Source: Fusobacterium_C necrophorum
Lineage (GTDB): Bacteria; Fusobacteriota; Fusobacteriia; Fusobacteriales; Fusobacteriaceae
Reading direction: 5' to 3' (one strand)
Assembly: GCF_900104395.1 (NCBI RefSeq)
Contig: NZ_FMXX01000012.1
Length of the DNA stretch: 64,000 nucleotides
The position numbers were made by a program, and so were the translations under genes. A model generated the notes under the pieces. That model worked only from the letters and a program-made list of their open reading frames with translations, was not told the origin of the DNA and ran no database searches. Shown here one piece after another: positions 34,635-42,890 of the stretch; within the stretch, counting starts at the first letter, position 1; each line of letters starts with the position of its first letter.

Positions 34635-35093
34635 ATGAAGAAAATATTAATTAACTTAGAAGAGATTATAGCAGGAATTTTTCTTCTTATTACAGTATTT
34701 AGTGTCATAATCAATGTTTTTTTTCGTTCTATAGGATTAGGGACTATATCTACCTCAGAAGAGATTGCAACATTATCGTTTGTATGGTCTGTTTATTTAG
34801 GTGCAGTGGCATGTTATAAAAGAAAGATGCATATTGGAGTAGACATGTTGGTACAAATGTTGCCAGAAAAACAACAATATTTTTTTTCTTTGTTGATTGA
34901 TATATTTTTAATAATTATTAATGGAGTAATATTATATTTATCATATATTTTTATTACTAACTCTTACGACAAACCAACTCCTGTATTGGGAATATCGTCT
35001 AATTGGATTAATGTTGCTTTATTGATATCATTTTTTTTGATAGAAATATATTCAATCCTATTTTTTATTCAAAATTTAAAAAAGGAAAATTGA
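34635..35093 (+). CDS. TRAP transporter small membrane subunit DctQ
   Basis: A 152-residue protein with four hydrophobic segments. The family-typical TSEEIATLSFVWSVYLGAVAC region and the KMHIGVDMLVQMLP segment are visible. It connects the binding protein to the large permease. Thirteen bases after dctP and twelve before dctM. Confidence 0.88.
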   Translation: MKKILINLEEIIAGIFLLITVFSVIINVFFRSIGLGTISTSEEIATLSFVWSVYLGAVACYKRKMHIGVDMLVQMLPEKQQYFFSLLIDIFLIIINGVILYLSYIFITNSYDKPTPVLGISSNWINVALLISFFLIEIYSILFFIQNLKKEN

Positions 35094-35105
35094 GGGGGGA
35101 TAGGT

Positions 35106-36389
35106 GTGGAAAAATTATTGCCAATTTTAGTACTTTTTATTTTATTTTTCTGTAATATACCTATTAGTTTTGCACTTTTTACATCAAGTCTATTTTACTT
35201 TATTTTTATTAATACAAATACTTATCCAGATTTAATTTTACAAACTTTTATTAAAAGTGCAGAATCTTTTCCTCTTTTAGCGATCCCTTTTTTCATTATG
35301 GCGGGAGCTGTTATGAATTATTCTGGGATTAGTGCAAGGTTAATGGCAGTTGCAGAAGTTTTATCAGCTCATATGAAAGGAGGATTAGCTCAAGTTAATG
35401 TTTTACTAAGCACATTAATGGGAGGAATCTCGGGTTCCGCCAATGCAGATGCAGCTATGGAATGTAAAATATTAGTTCCAGAAATGGTAAAAAGAGGATA
35501 TTCTAAAGAATTTTCAGCAGCTGTTACTGCTGCTTCATCTGCTATTACTCCTGTTATTCCTCCTGGAATTAATTTGATTATCTATTCTTTAATTGCGAAT
35601 GTTTCTGTAGCAAAAATGTTTTTAGCTGGTTATATTCCTGGAATTCTTATGTGTATTGGATTAATGATAACAGTGTATTTCATTTCTAAAAAAAGAAATT
35701 ATAGACCAATACGTAAAGAAAGAGCTTCCGTCAAAGAAATCATATTTGAATTAAAAAAATCGTTTTGGGCACTATTTTTGCCTTTTGGAATTATTATGGG
35801 AATGAGAGCAGGATTTTTTACTCCAACAGAGGCAGGGGCTATTGCAGTCGTATATTGTGTATTAGTTGGTTTTTTTATATATAAAGAATTAAAAATTAGA
35901 TATTTTTTAGAAATTATTCGTGAGACTGTATATGGGACAAGTAGTGTTATGTTTATTATTATTGGGGCTACTGTTTTTGGACAATATTTAAATTGGGAAA
36001 GAATACCGTATCTTATTGGAGAGTTTTTAGTCAATTTTACTGATAATAAGTATTTATTTTTAATTTTAGTAAATCTAATTTTATTATTTGTAGGGATGTT
36101 CATAGAGGGTGGGGCTGCTATGATTATTTTAGCCCCTTTATTAGTTCCTACAGCCTTACAATTAGGAATTGATCCTGTTCATTTTGGGATTATTATAATT
36201 GTAAATATTATGTTAGGAGGCTTAACTCCACCATTTGGTTCCATGATGTTTTTAACTTGTTCAATTGTCAAAGTGGAAGTTAAAGATTTTATTCGTGAAT
36301 CTATACCATTTATGATAGCACTTTTGGCAATATTAATGCTTGTAACCTTTGTACCAGGCCTGGTATTATTTTTACCTAAATTAATTTAA
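35106..36389 (+). CDS. TRAP transporter large permease DctM
   Basis: A 427-residue polytopic ion-coupled permease, GTG start behind GGGGGGA. Typical motifs are PLLAIPFFIMAGAVMNYSGI, GGISGSANADAAMECKILVP, TPVIPPGINLI and GGLTPPFGSMMFL. It uses the Na+ or H+ gradient to drive import of the DctP-bound substrate. It ends the glpQ-TRAP unit. Confidence 0.9.
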   Translation: MEKLLPILVLFILFFCNIPISFALFTSSLFYFIFINTNTYPDLILQTFIKSAESFPLLAIPFFIMAGAVMNYSGISARLMAVAEVLSAHMKGGLAQVNVLLSTLMGGISGSANADAAMECKILVPEMVKRGYSKEFSAAVTAASSAITPVIPPGINLIIYSLIANVSVAKMFLAGYIPGILMCIGLMITVYFISKKRNYRPIRKERASVKEIIFELKKSFWALFLPFGIIMGMRAGFFTPTEAGAIAVVYCVLVGFFIYKELKIRYFLEIIRETVYGTSSVMFIIIGATVFGQYLNWERIPYLIGEFLVNFTDNKYLFLILVNLILLFVGMFIEGGAAMIILAPLLVPTALQLGIDPVHFGIIIIVNIMLGGLTPPFGSMMFLTCSIVKVEVKDFIRESIPFMIALLAILMLVTFVPGLVLFLPKLI

Positions 36390-36434
36390 AGTTATAATAG
36401 GACTTTAGAGAATAATTTCCCAAGCAAAAATCAT

Positions 36435-36530
36435 TTGATTTTTGCTTTGAACTGAGGTATATAGGTAGTGAAACTATATGACAAGTAAAAGTGATTTATG
36501 GTAAAAGCGTTTTTATCGTGGTCTTTTTTT
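36435..36530 (+). promoter_or_regulatory. Promoter, leader and terminator ahead of glpFK (putative GlpP target)
   Basis: Promoter TTGATT (36435-36440), 17 bases, TATATA (36458-36463). The hairpin pairs GATTTATGGTAAAA (36493-36506, one bulged T) with TTTTATCGTGGTC (36511-36523), then seven T. The glpF ATG is at 36563. It is the near-repeat of the glpQ leader. Confidence 0.75.
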
Positions 36531-36562
36531 ACTTGCAATTAAAGAAGTGAAAGGAGAAAAAT

Positions 36563-37312
36563 ATGGAACCAATGTCAATGTATTTTGCCGAATTTGTTGG
36601 GACAGCGATGTTATTACTATTAGGAAATGGGGTAAATATGACTCTGAGTCTAAAGCATAGCTATGGAAAAGGCGGAGGTTGGATGTGTACTTGCTTCGGA
36701 TGGGGAGTATCTGTTACTATGGCCGCTTATTTTGTAGGTTGGGCTAGTGGAGCGCATTTGAATCCGGCAGTCAGTTTAGCTTTAGCAGTAGCAGGAACTC
36801 TTGATTGGGCTTTATTACCAGGTTATATGATTGCTCAAGTGTTAGGAGGAATTCTGGGAGCAACTTTGGCATACTTAACTTATAAGAGACAAATGGATGA
36901 AGAACCGGATGTGGGAACAAAGTTAGGAGTCTTTTCAACAGGACCTTCTATTGATGATGCAAAATGGAATGTAGTGACAGAAATTATTGGAACCGCCGTT
37001 TTAATGATTGGAATTTTAGCAATCGGTTATGGTCAAAATCAAATGCCGGCAGGAATTGGACCGGTTGTTGTCGGTTTACTAATTATGGTTATCGGATTAG
37101 GATTGGGAGGAGCAACAGGGTTTGCTATCAATCCCGCAAGAGATTTAGGACCGAGAATTGCTCATGCTATTTTACCGATTAAGGGAAAAGGGGATTCCAA
37201 CTGGAAGTATGCTTGGATTCCGGTAGTAGGTCCGTTGATTGGCGGAGTAGTAGGAACATTGATTTTTAAATTTTTATGTCAAATGACCCAAGTGTGTCCG
37301 GTGTTAAACTAA
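36563..37312 (+). CDS. glpF: Glycerol facilitator (aquaglyceroporin)
   Basis: A 249-residue MIP-family channel. Both pore motifs are intact: GAHLNPAVSLA and GFAINPARDLGPR. The Asp after the second NPAR is the mark of glycerol-conducting members. It lets glycerol into the cell for phosphorylation by GlpK, encoded 12 bases downstream. Confidence 0.94.
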   Translation: MEPMSMYFAEFVGTAMLLLLGNGVNMTLSLKHSYGKGGGWMCTCFGWGVSVTMAAYFVGWASGAHLNPAVSLALAVAGTLDWALLPGYMIAQVLGGILGATLAYLTYKRQMDEEPDVGTKLGVFSTGPSIDDAKWNVVTEIIGTAVLMIGILAIGYGQNQMPAGIGPVVVGLLIMVIGLGLGGATGFAINPARDLGPRIAHAILPIKGKGDSNWKYAWIPVVGPLIGGVVGTLIFKFLCQMTQVCPVLN

Positions 37313-37324
37313 GGGAGGTTTTTT

Positions 37325-38824
37325 ATGAAATATATTATAGCATTAGATCAGGGGACTACAAGTTCTAGAGCAATTTTATTTGATGAAAATCAAAGTATCG
37401 TGGGAGTGGCACAAAAAGAATTTACTCAATACTATCCGAAAGAGGGTTGGGTAGAGCATGATCCTATGGAAATTTGGTCCAGTCAAAGCGGAGTTTTGGC
37501 TGAAGTGATTGCAAGAGCAGGAATTACACAACATGATATTATTGCGATTGGAATTACCAACCAAAGAGAAACGACGATTGTATGGGATAAAAATACAGGG
37601 AAACCGGTGTATAATGCAATTGTGTGGCAATGTCGAAGAACTGCTAAAATTTGTGATGAATTGAGAAAAATAGATGGTTTGGAAGAATATATCAAAGACA
37701 GTACCGGTTTGGTTTTAGATGCTTATTTCTCCGGAACAAAAATCAAATGGATTTTAGATAATGTGGAAGGGGCAAGAGAAAAAGCGGAAAAAGGAGATTT
37801 ACTTTTTGGAACGGTAGATACTTGGTTAATTTGGAATTTAACACATGGAGAGGTACATGCCACAGACTATACCAATGCTTCCAGAACTATGTTGTATAAT
37901 ATCAAAGAATTAAAATGGGATGAAAGATTATTACAAGAGTTGGGAATTCCAAAACAAATGTTGCCGGACGTTCGGGATTCCAGTGGAAACTATGGATATG
38001 CAAATTTAGGAGGAACAGGGGGACATCGAGTTCCGATTGCAGGAGTTGCGGGAGACCAGCAATCCGCTTTGTTCGGACAAGCTTGTTTTAATGAAGGAGA
38101 ATCGAAAAATACTTATGGAACTGGATGTTTCTTATTGATGAATACCGGAGAAAAATTTGTAAAGAGTAACAATGGATTGGTAACAACCATTGCCATTGGA
38201 TTGAATGGAAAAGTTCAATATGCTTTGGAAGGAAGTATTTTTATCGGAGGAGCCAGTGTACAATGGTTACGAGATGAATTGCGATTGGTCAACGAATCGA
38301 AAGATACGGAATACTTCGCTAGAAAAGTAAAAGACAATGGAGGAGTTTATGTGGTTCCGGCCTTTGTAGGATTGGGAGCACCTTATTGGGATATGTATGC
38401 CAGAGGAGCTATCCTGGGACTTACAAGAGGAGCGAATAAAAACCATATTATTCGAGCTACTTTGGAATCCATTGCTTATCAAACAAGAGATGTATTGGAA
38501 GCGATGCAGGAGGATTCCGGAATTCAATTGGCGGAATTGAAAGTCGACGGTGGAGCTGCTGCCAATAATTTCTTAATGGAATTTCAAGCAGATATCTTAG
38601 GAACTAAGGTACGACGACCGGTTGTTTTGGAAACAACTGCTTTAGGGGCTGCTTATTTGGCAGGTTTGGCAGTAGGTTTCTGGGAAAGCAAGGAAGAGAT
38701 TAAAGGAAAATGGATTTTGGATCAAGAATTTGTTCCTAACATGGAGGAAAAAGAAAAGGAAAAGAAATATCGAGGTTGGAAGAAAGCGGTATCCAGAGCA
38801 AGAGAATGGGAAGAACAAGACTAA
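37325..38824 (+). CDS. glpK: Glycerol kinase
   Basis: A 499-residue FGGY-family kinase. It begins KYIIALDQGTTSSRAILFDE. WVEHDPMEIW, CRRTAKICDEL and GVAGDQQSALFGQACF are diagnostic, and DGGAAANNFLMEFQAD is in the C-terminal ATP domain. Its product, glycerol-3-phosphate, is both substrate for the downstream dehydrogenase unit and the expected GlpP effector. Confidence 0.97.
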   Translation: MKYIIALDQGTTSSRAILFDENQSIVGVAQKEFTQYYPKEGWVEHDPMEIWSSQSGVLAEVIARAGITQHDIIAIGITNQRETTIVWDKNTGKPVYNAIVWQCRRTAKICDELRKIDGLEEYIKDSTGLVLDAYFSGTKIKWILDNVEGAREKAEKGDLLFGTVDTWLIWNLTHGEVHATDYTNASRTMLYNIKELKWDERLLQELGIPKQMLPDVRDSSGNYGYANLGGTGGHRVPIAGVAGDQQSALFGQACFNEGESKNTYGTGCFLLMNTGEKFVKSNNGLVTTIAIGLNGKVQYALEGSIFIGGASVQWLRDELRLVNESKDTEYFARKVKDNGGVYVVPAFVGLGAPYWDMYARGAILGLTRGANKNHIIRATLESIAYQTRDVLEAMQEDSGIQLAELKVDGGAAANNFLMEFQADILGTKVRRPVVLETTALGAAYLAGLAVGFWESKEEIKGKWILDQEFVPNMEEKEKEKKYRGWKKAVSRAREWEEQD

Positions 38825-38830
38825 AATTGC

Positions 38831-38937
38831 TTGACTTTTCAAAAAAAATGCGGTATAAATATCATAGAATAAACTGACTAGAGAGAAAGTGGGTCAAGCA
38901 ATGAAGGGATTTCCCTTTATTTCTTGTCCCCTTTTTT
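38831..38937 (+). promoter_or_regulatory. Promoter, leader and terminator ahead of glpA (putative GlpP target)
   Basis: Promoter TTGACT (38831-38836), 17 bases, TATAAA (38854-38859). An 18-position stem with 16 pairs runs from 38891-38908 (GGGTCAAG...GAAGGG) to 38913-38930 (CCCTTTA...TTGTCCC), loop ATTT, then C and six T. The glpA ATG is at 38960. Confidence 0.78.
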
Positions 38938-38959
38938 ATTGTCAAAAAGGGAGGATACA

Positions 38960-40393
38960 ATGGTTGATGTAGCAATTATTGGAACAGGAATCATGGGTTC
39001 AAGTTTGGCTTATGAATTGGCAAAATATCAAGTAAGTATAGTGTTACTTGACAAAGAACATGATGTTTCCAATGGAACAACAAAGGCAAATTCAGCAATA
39101 GTGCATGCCGGATACGATGCAAAGGAAGGAAGCCTGATGGCAAAGTATAATGTGTGGGGAAATGCTTTATATGAGAATTTGTGTAAGGAAGTGGATGCTC
39201 CTTACAAAAGAACCGGTTCTTATGTATTGGCTTTCTCGGAAGAAGATAGAAAACATCTGGACATGTTATATCAAAGAGGGATTGCCAACGGAGTGCCTGA
39301 AATGAAAATCTTGGAACGAGATGAAGTTTTGGCAAGGGAACCGAATCTCTCAACGGAAGTCGTAGCAGCATTATATGCAGGAACTGCAGGGATTACAGGA
39401 CCATGGGAATTGGCCATTAAATTGGTAGAAAATGCAATGGAAAATGGAGCGGATCTACTATTGGATGCAGAAGTGACAAAGATTGAAAATATGGGCGGAC
39501 ACTATCGAATTACAACAAAAGATGGTAGAAAAGTGGAAGCGAAGGTTGTTGTGAATGCTGCCGGAGTTTATGCGGATAAAATTAATAATATGGTCAGCTC
39601 CGATTCTTTTAAAATTATTCCAAGAAAAGGGGAATATTATATTTTAGATAAGGTACAGGGAAATTTAACAAACAGTGTTATTTTCCAATGCCCAAATGAA
39701 ATGGGAAAAGGGATTTTAGTGGCTCAAACGGTACACGGAAATATTATTGTAGGACCAACCGCTTTGGATGTGAATGATAAAGAAGATCTTTCAAACACTT
39801 TAGGTGGTTTTGAAAGTATCCGAAAGGCAGCAAGCAAAAGTATCAAAGATATTAACTACCGGGATAATATTCGAAACTTTGCAGGACTTCGAGCAGAGGC
39901 GGATACAGGAGATTTTATCTTAGGAGAAAGCAAAGATGCGAAAGGTTTCTTCAATATGGCGGGAACCAAATCCCCGGGCTTGACTTCGGCACCTGCTATG
40001 GCTTTGGACTTATCCAAGATGATTTTAGAATATTTGGGAAAAGTGGAAAAGAAAGTTGAGCATATTAAGAATAGAAAACATCCTCATTTTATGGAATTAA
40101 GTGCCGAAGAGAAAGCAGCTTTAATTGCAAAAGATTCTCGATATGGAAGAATTATCTGTCGATGTGAAAATATTACGGAAGGGGAAATTGTAGATACGAT
40201 TCATAGAAAAGCGGGAGGAAGAACCTTAGACGGTATTAAGAGAAGATGTCGACCGGGAGCAGGGCGATGTCAAGGGGGATTCTGCGGACCGAGAGTTTTA
40301 GAAATTCTAGCCAGAGAATTACAGGTACGACCGGATGAAATTGTACAGGATAAAAAAAGCGGATATATTTTGACCGGAGAAACAAAAAGATAG
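38960..40393 (+). CDS. glpA: FAD-dependent glycerol-3-phosphate dehydrogenase with C-terminal Fe-S domain
   Basis: A 477-residue flavoprotein; the start at 38960 follows GGGAGGA. The FAD-binding GTGIMGSSLAYELAKY is at residues ~8-23 in the DAO fold. The C-terminal BFD-like domain has CRCENITEGEIVD and RRCRPGAGRCQGGFCGPR, whose cysteines can bind [2Fe-2S]. It oxidises glycerol-3-phosphate to dihydroxyacetone phosphate, passing electrons to the partners encoded next. Confidence 0.9.
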   Translation: MVDVAIIGTGIMGSSLAYELAKYQVSIVLLDKEHDVSNGTTKANSAIVHAGYDAKEGSLMAKYNVWGNALYENLCKEVDAPYKRTGSYVLAFSEEDRKHLDMLYQRGIANGVPEMKILERDEVLAREPNLSTEVVAALYAGTAGITGPWELAIKLVENAMENGADLLLDAEVTKIENMGGHYRITTKDGRKVEAKVVVNAAGVYADKINNMVSSDSFKIIPRKGEYYILDKVQGNLTNSVIFQCPNEMGKGILVAQTVHGNIIVGPTALDVNDKEDLSNTLGGFESIRKAASKSIKDINYRDNIRNFAGLRAEADTGDFILGESKDAKGFFNMAGTKSPGLTSAPAMALDLSKMILEYLGKVEKKVEHIKNRKHPHFMELSAEEKAALIAKDSRYGRIICRCENITEGEIVDTIHRKAGGRTLDGIKRRCRPGAGRCQGGFCGPRVLEILARELQVRPDEIVQDKKSGYILTGETKR

Positions 40394-40407
40394 GGAGGAC
40401 GACGATT

Positions 40408-41724
40408 ATGAAATATGATGTAGTAGTAGTTGGAGGAGGCCCTGGAGGGCTTGCCGCAGCCATAGAAGCAAAGAAAAATGGAATTGAGAGTATTTTAGTC
40501 ATTGAAAGAGCAAAAGAATTAGGTGGAATTTTACAACAATGCATTCATAATGGCTTTGGTTTGCATGAATTCAAAGAAGAATTGACCGGACCGGAATATG
40601 CAGGAAGGTTTATTGATCAATTGTTGGAAATGAACATTGAATATAAATTGGATACTATGGTATTGGATGTCACAGACAAAAAAGAGATACATGCTATCAA
40701 CAGCAAAGACGGTTATATGGTGATTGAGGCGAAGGCAGTGATTTTTTCTATGGGATGCCGAGAAAGAACAAGAGGAGCCATCTCAATTCCGGGGGATAGA
40801 CCTGCGGGAGTTTTTACAGCGGGAGCGGCTCAAAGATATATCAATATGGAAGGGTATATGGTTGGGAAACGAGTTGTTATTTTAGGATCCGGAGATATTG
40901 GACTTATCATGGCAAGACGTTTAACCTTAGAGGGAGCGGAAGTTTTGGCGGTGGCAGAATTGATGCCTTTCTCCGGAGGATTGACACGAAATATTGTACA
41001 ATGTTTAGAAGATTATAACATTCCTTTATATTTGAGTCATACTGTCATTGACATTCAGGGAAAAGATAGGGTTCAAAAAGTGATTTTGGCGAAAGTAGAT
41101 GAAAATAGACAGGCGATTCCGGGAACGGAAATTGAATATGAATGTGATACCTTATTGCTTTCCGTCGGATTGATTCCTGAAAATGATATTTCTCGGAAAA
41201 CGGGAGTGGAAATGGATCGAAGAACCAATGGTCCGATTGTAAATGAAATGATGGAAACAAGTGTTCCGGGAATTTTCGCCTGCGGGAATGTTGTCCATGT
41301 ACATGACTTGGTAGATTTTGTAAGTGGAGAAGCAAGAAAAGCCGGAAAAGCGGCTGCAAAATATATCAAAGGAGAAGTTTCAGAGGGAGAGTACATCTTC
41401 TTGAAAAATGGAAATGGAATCAGCTATACCGTTCCTCAAAAAGTAAGAATGGTAAATGTAGAGAAAACTTTGGAAGTTTTTATGAGGGTAAATCGAATTT
41501 TTAAAGAAGTTAGATTGGAAGTAAAAGCGGGAGAAGAGGTTTTAATGTCTTGGAAGAAAAATCACATGGCTCCCGGAGAAATGGAAAGGATTATGATTCC
41601 CAAGGCAAAATTGGAACAGGCACAAGGGAAAGAAATTGTTGTAGAAGTGGTAGAAGGAAGACAAATTATTGCTTGCACAAGTTATGATAATTGTACAGAG
41701 GAAGCAGTTGGAGGTGCAAAATAA
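40408..41724 (+). CDS. NAD(P)/FAD-dependent oxidoreductase partner of glycerol-3-phosphate dehydrogenase
   Basis: A 438-residue two-dinucleotide-binding flavoprotein. VVVGGGPGGLAAAIEAKKNG is the FAD site, ILQQCIHNGFGLHEF is a family-specific segment, and VVILGSGDIGLIMARRL is the second Rossmann site. EIFACGNV-like GIFACGNVVHVHDLVD closes the FAD domain. It sits 14 bases after glpA and its stop overlaps the next ATG, marking a tight three-gene complex. It corresponds functionally to GlpB. Confidence 0.85.
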   Translation: MKYDVVVVGGGPGGLAAAIEAKKNGIESILVIERAKELGGILQQCIHNGFGLHEFKEELTGPEYAGRFIDQLLEMNIEYKLDTMVLDVTDKKEIHAINSKDGYMVIEAKAVIFSMGCRERTRGAISIPGDRPAGVFTAGAAQRYINMEGYMVGKRVVILGSGDIGLIMARRLTLEGAEVLAVAELMPFSGGLTRNIVQCLEDYNIPLYLSHTVIDIQGKDRVQKVILAKVDENRQAIPGTEIEYECDTLLLSVGLIPENDISRKTGVEMDRRTNGPIVNEMMETSVPGIFACGNVVHVHDLVDFVSGEARKAGKAAAKYIKGEVSEGEYIFLKNGNGISYTVPQKVRMVNVEKTLEVFMRVNRIFKEVRLEVKAGEEVLMSWKKNHMAPGEMERIMIPKAKLEQAQGKEIVVEVVEGRQIIACTSYDNCTEEAVGGAK

Positions 41725-42068
41725 TGAAAAAGGAAATGATATGTATTGTATGTCCTGTGGGATGTCATTTGACAGTGGACACAGAAACTTTGGAAGTAAC
41801 CGGAAACAGTTGCCCCAGAGGAGAAAAATATGGAAGAGAAGAATTGACAAATCCGAAACGAGTTATCACTTCCACCGTTTGTATTGAAGGAGCGGAAGAT
41901 AGAAGATGCCCGGTAAAAACCAATGATTCGATTCCGAAGGGATTAAATTTTGCATGTATGGAAGAATTAAAGAAAGTGGTTCTGCATTCTCCCGTAAAAA
42001 GAGGAGATGTTGTTATTCGAAATGTATTAAATACAGGAGTCGATGTCGTGGCAACCAAAGACATGTAG
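41724..42068 (+). CDS. DUF1667 protein, probable Fe-S subunit of the glycerol-3-phosphate dehydrogenase unit
   Basis: A 114-residue protein starting in the TAATG overlap with the gene before. ICIVCPVGCHLTV contains C-x2-C-x3-C, and SCPRGEKYG adds a fourth Cys. More Cys lie at residues ~47, 56 and 71. DUF1667 is regularly third in this gene set. An iron-sulfur electron-transfer role is inferred from the Cys pattern, in the place of GlpC. Confidence 0.82.
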   Translation: MKKEMICIVCPVGCHLTVDTETLEVTGNSCPRGEKYGREELTNPKRVITSTVCIEGAEDRRCPVKTNDSIPKGLNFACMEELKKVVLHSPVKRGDVVIRNVLNTGVDVVATKDM

Positions 42069-42076
42069 GGAGCTCA

Positions 42077-42105
42077 TTGCTTTTTTTCGAAAATAATGCT
42101 ATAAT
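42077..42105 (+). promoter_or_regulatory. Promoter of the ecotin-like gene
   Basis: TTGCTT at 42077-42082, 17-base spacer, TATAAT at 42100-42105; the ATG is 27 bases downstream. Confidence 0.7.
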
Positions 42106-42131
42106 CCTTTCAGAAAAAAAGGAGGTTCATT

Positions 42132-42611
42132 ATGAAAAAATGTATTTATGCTATCGGCTTACTGTTTTCTTTTTCCGTCAGTGTTTTTGCAATGCAGCAT
42201 CCGGATATGAACTTGGAAATATATCCTAAGGCAAAACAAGGCATGAAGAAGGTTGTGTATCTTTTAGAGAAAAAAGAAAAAGAAGAAGACTATAAATTGG
42301 AAATAAAATTTGGAAAAGACCTTGTTGTAGATGATAATCTTCATCACTTTTTAGGAGGAAAGCTGGAAGAGAAAGATGTAAAAGGTTGGGGCTATCCTTA
42401 TTACATTTTTTCAGGAGATTCTCAAATGGCACAAACTTTAATGGCGTTTCCTTTAGGAAGTGAACGAGAAAAAAGAGTATATTATCCCACAGCTACGAAA
42501 ATATTGCCTTATCATTCAAAACTTCCTTTGGTTTTATATGTTCCGGAAGATGTGAAGGTAGAAGTATCTCTTTGGAATCGAATGCAGGAAATCAAAGAAG
42601 TTTCTCGTTAA
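42132..42611 (+). CDS. Ecotin-like periplasmic serine-protease inhibitor, cysteine-free
   Basis: A 159-residue exported protein; the signal peptide ends about VFA (residue 20). The mature part follows ecotin throughout: IYPKAKQGMKKVVYLL, NLHHFLGGKLEEKDVKGWGYPYY, and HSKLPLVLYVPEDVKVEVSLW. The reactive loop TLMAFP aligns with TMMACP of E. coli, so P1 is Leu103 instead of Met. Both disulfide cysteines are replaced (Asp68 and Phe106). Ecotins block trypsin-fold proteases such as neutrophil elastase. It is a single gene with its own promoter and terminator. Confidence 0.88.
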   Translation: MKKCIYAIGLLFSFSVSVFAMQHPDMNLEIYPKAKQGMKKVVYLLEKKEKEEDYKLEIKFGKDLVVDDNLHHFLGGKLEEKDVKGWGYPYYIFSGDSQMAQTLMAFPLGSEREKRVYYPTATKILPYHSKLPLVLYVPEDVKVEVSLWNRMQEIKEVSR

Positions 42612-42651
42612 TGGAATGAAATAACAGTTAAAAAAGTAAGGACATGAGAAG

Positions 42652-42691
42652 ATGATGTTGATTGAAAGAGAATCAATTGACATCATTTTTT
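42652..42691 (+). terminator. Rho-independent terminator of the ecotin-like gene
   Basis: ATGATGT (42652-42658) pairs with ACATCAT (42680-42686), inner TGATT/AATCA, then a T run. Confidence 0.75.
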
Positions 42692-42890
42692 CTTTTTATC
42701 AAAATTTAAATCCTTTTTTATAAGTATGCATGTTTCGTGGTACGATGTTATAAAACTATACTAATATCTATGTAATAAAAAGTTATAAATGTTATGAAAA
42801 TTATATTTTTAATAAATTTTCTATACAAAATATAAAAATATAGTACAATATAATAAAGAAAAGGAATTTATAAAAAAGAAGGGGATTAAT

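Noticed and set aside
36964..37182. A + strand frame inside glpF
   Set aside because: Arg/Asn-rich shadow of glpF in another frame; glpF has both intact NPA motifs.
41045..41396. Two minus-strand frames opposite the FAD oxidoreductase
   Set aside because: Both lie inside a gene with clear dinucleotide-binding motifs and lack ribosome sites or recognisable domains.
42720..42890. Possible second operator before the GntR gene
   Set aside because: The region is AT-rich with partial TATAC-like repeats, but there is no palindrome matching the one at 43662-43687.
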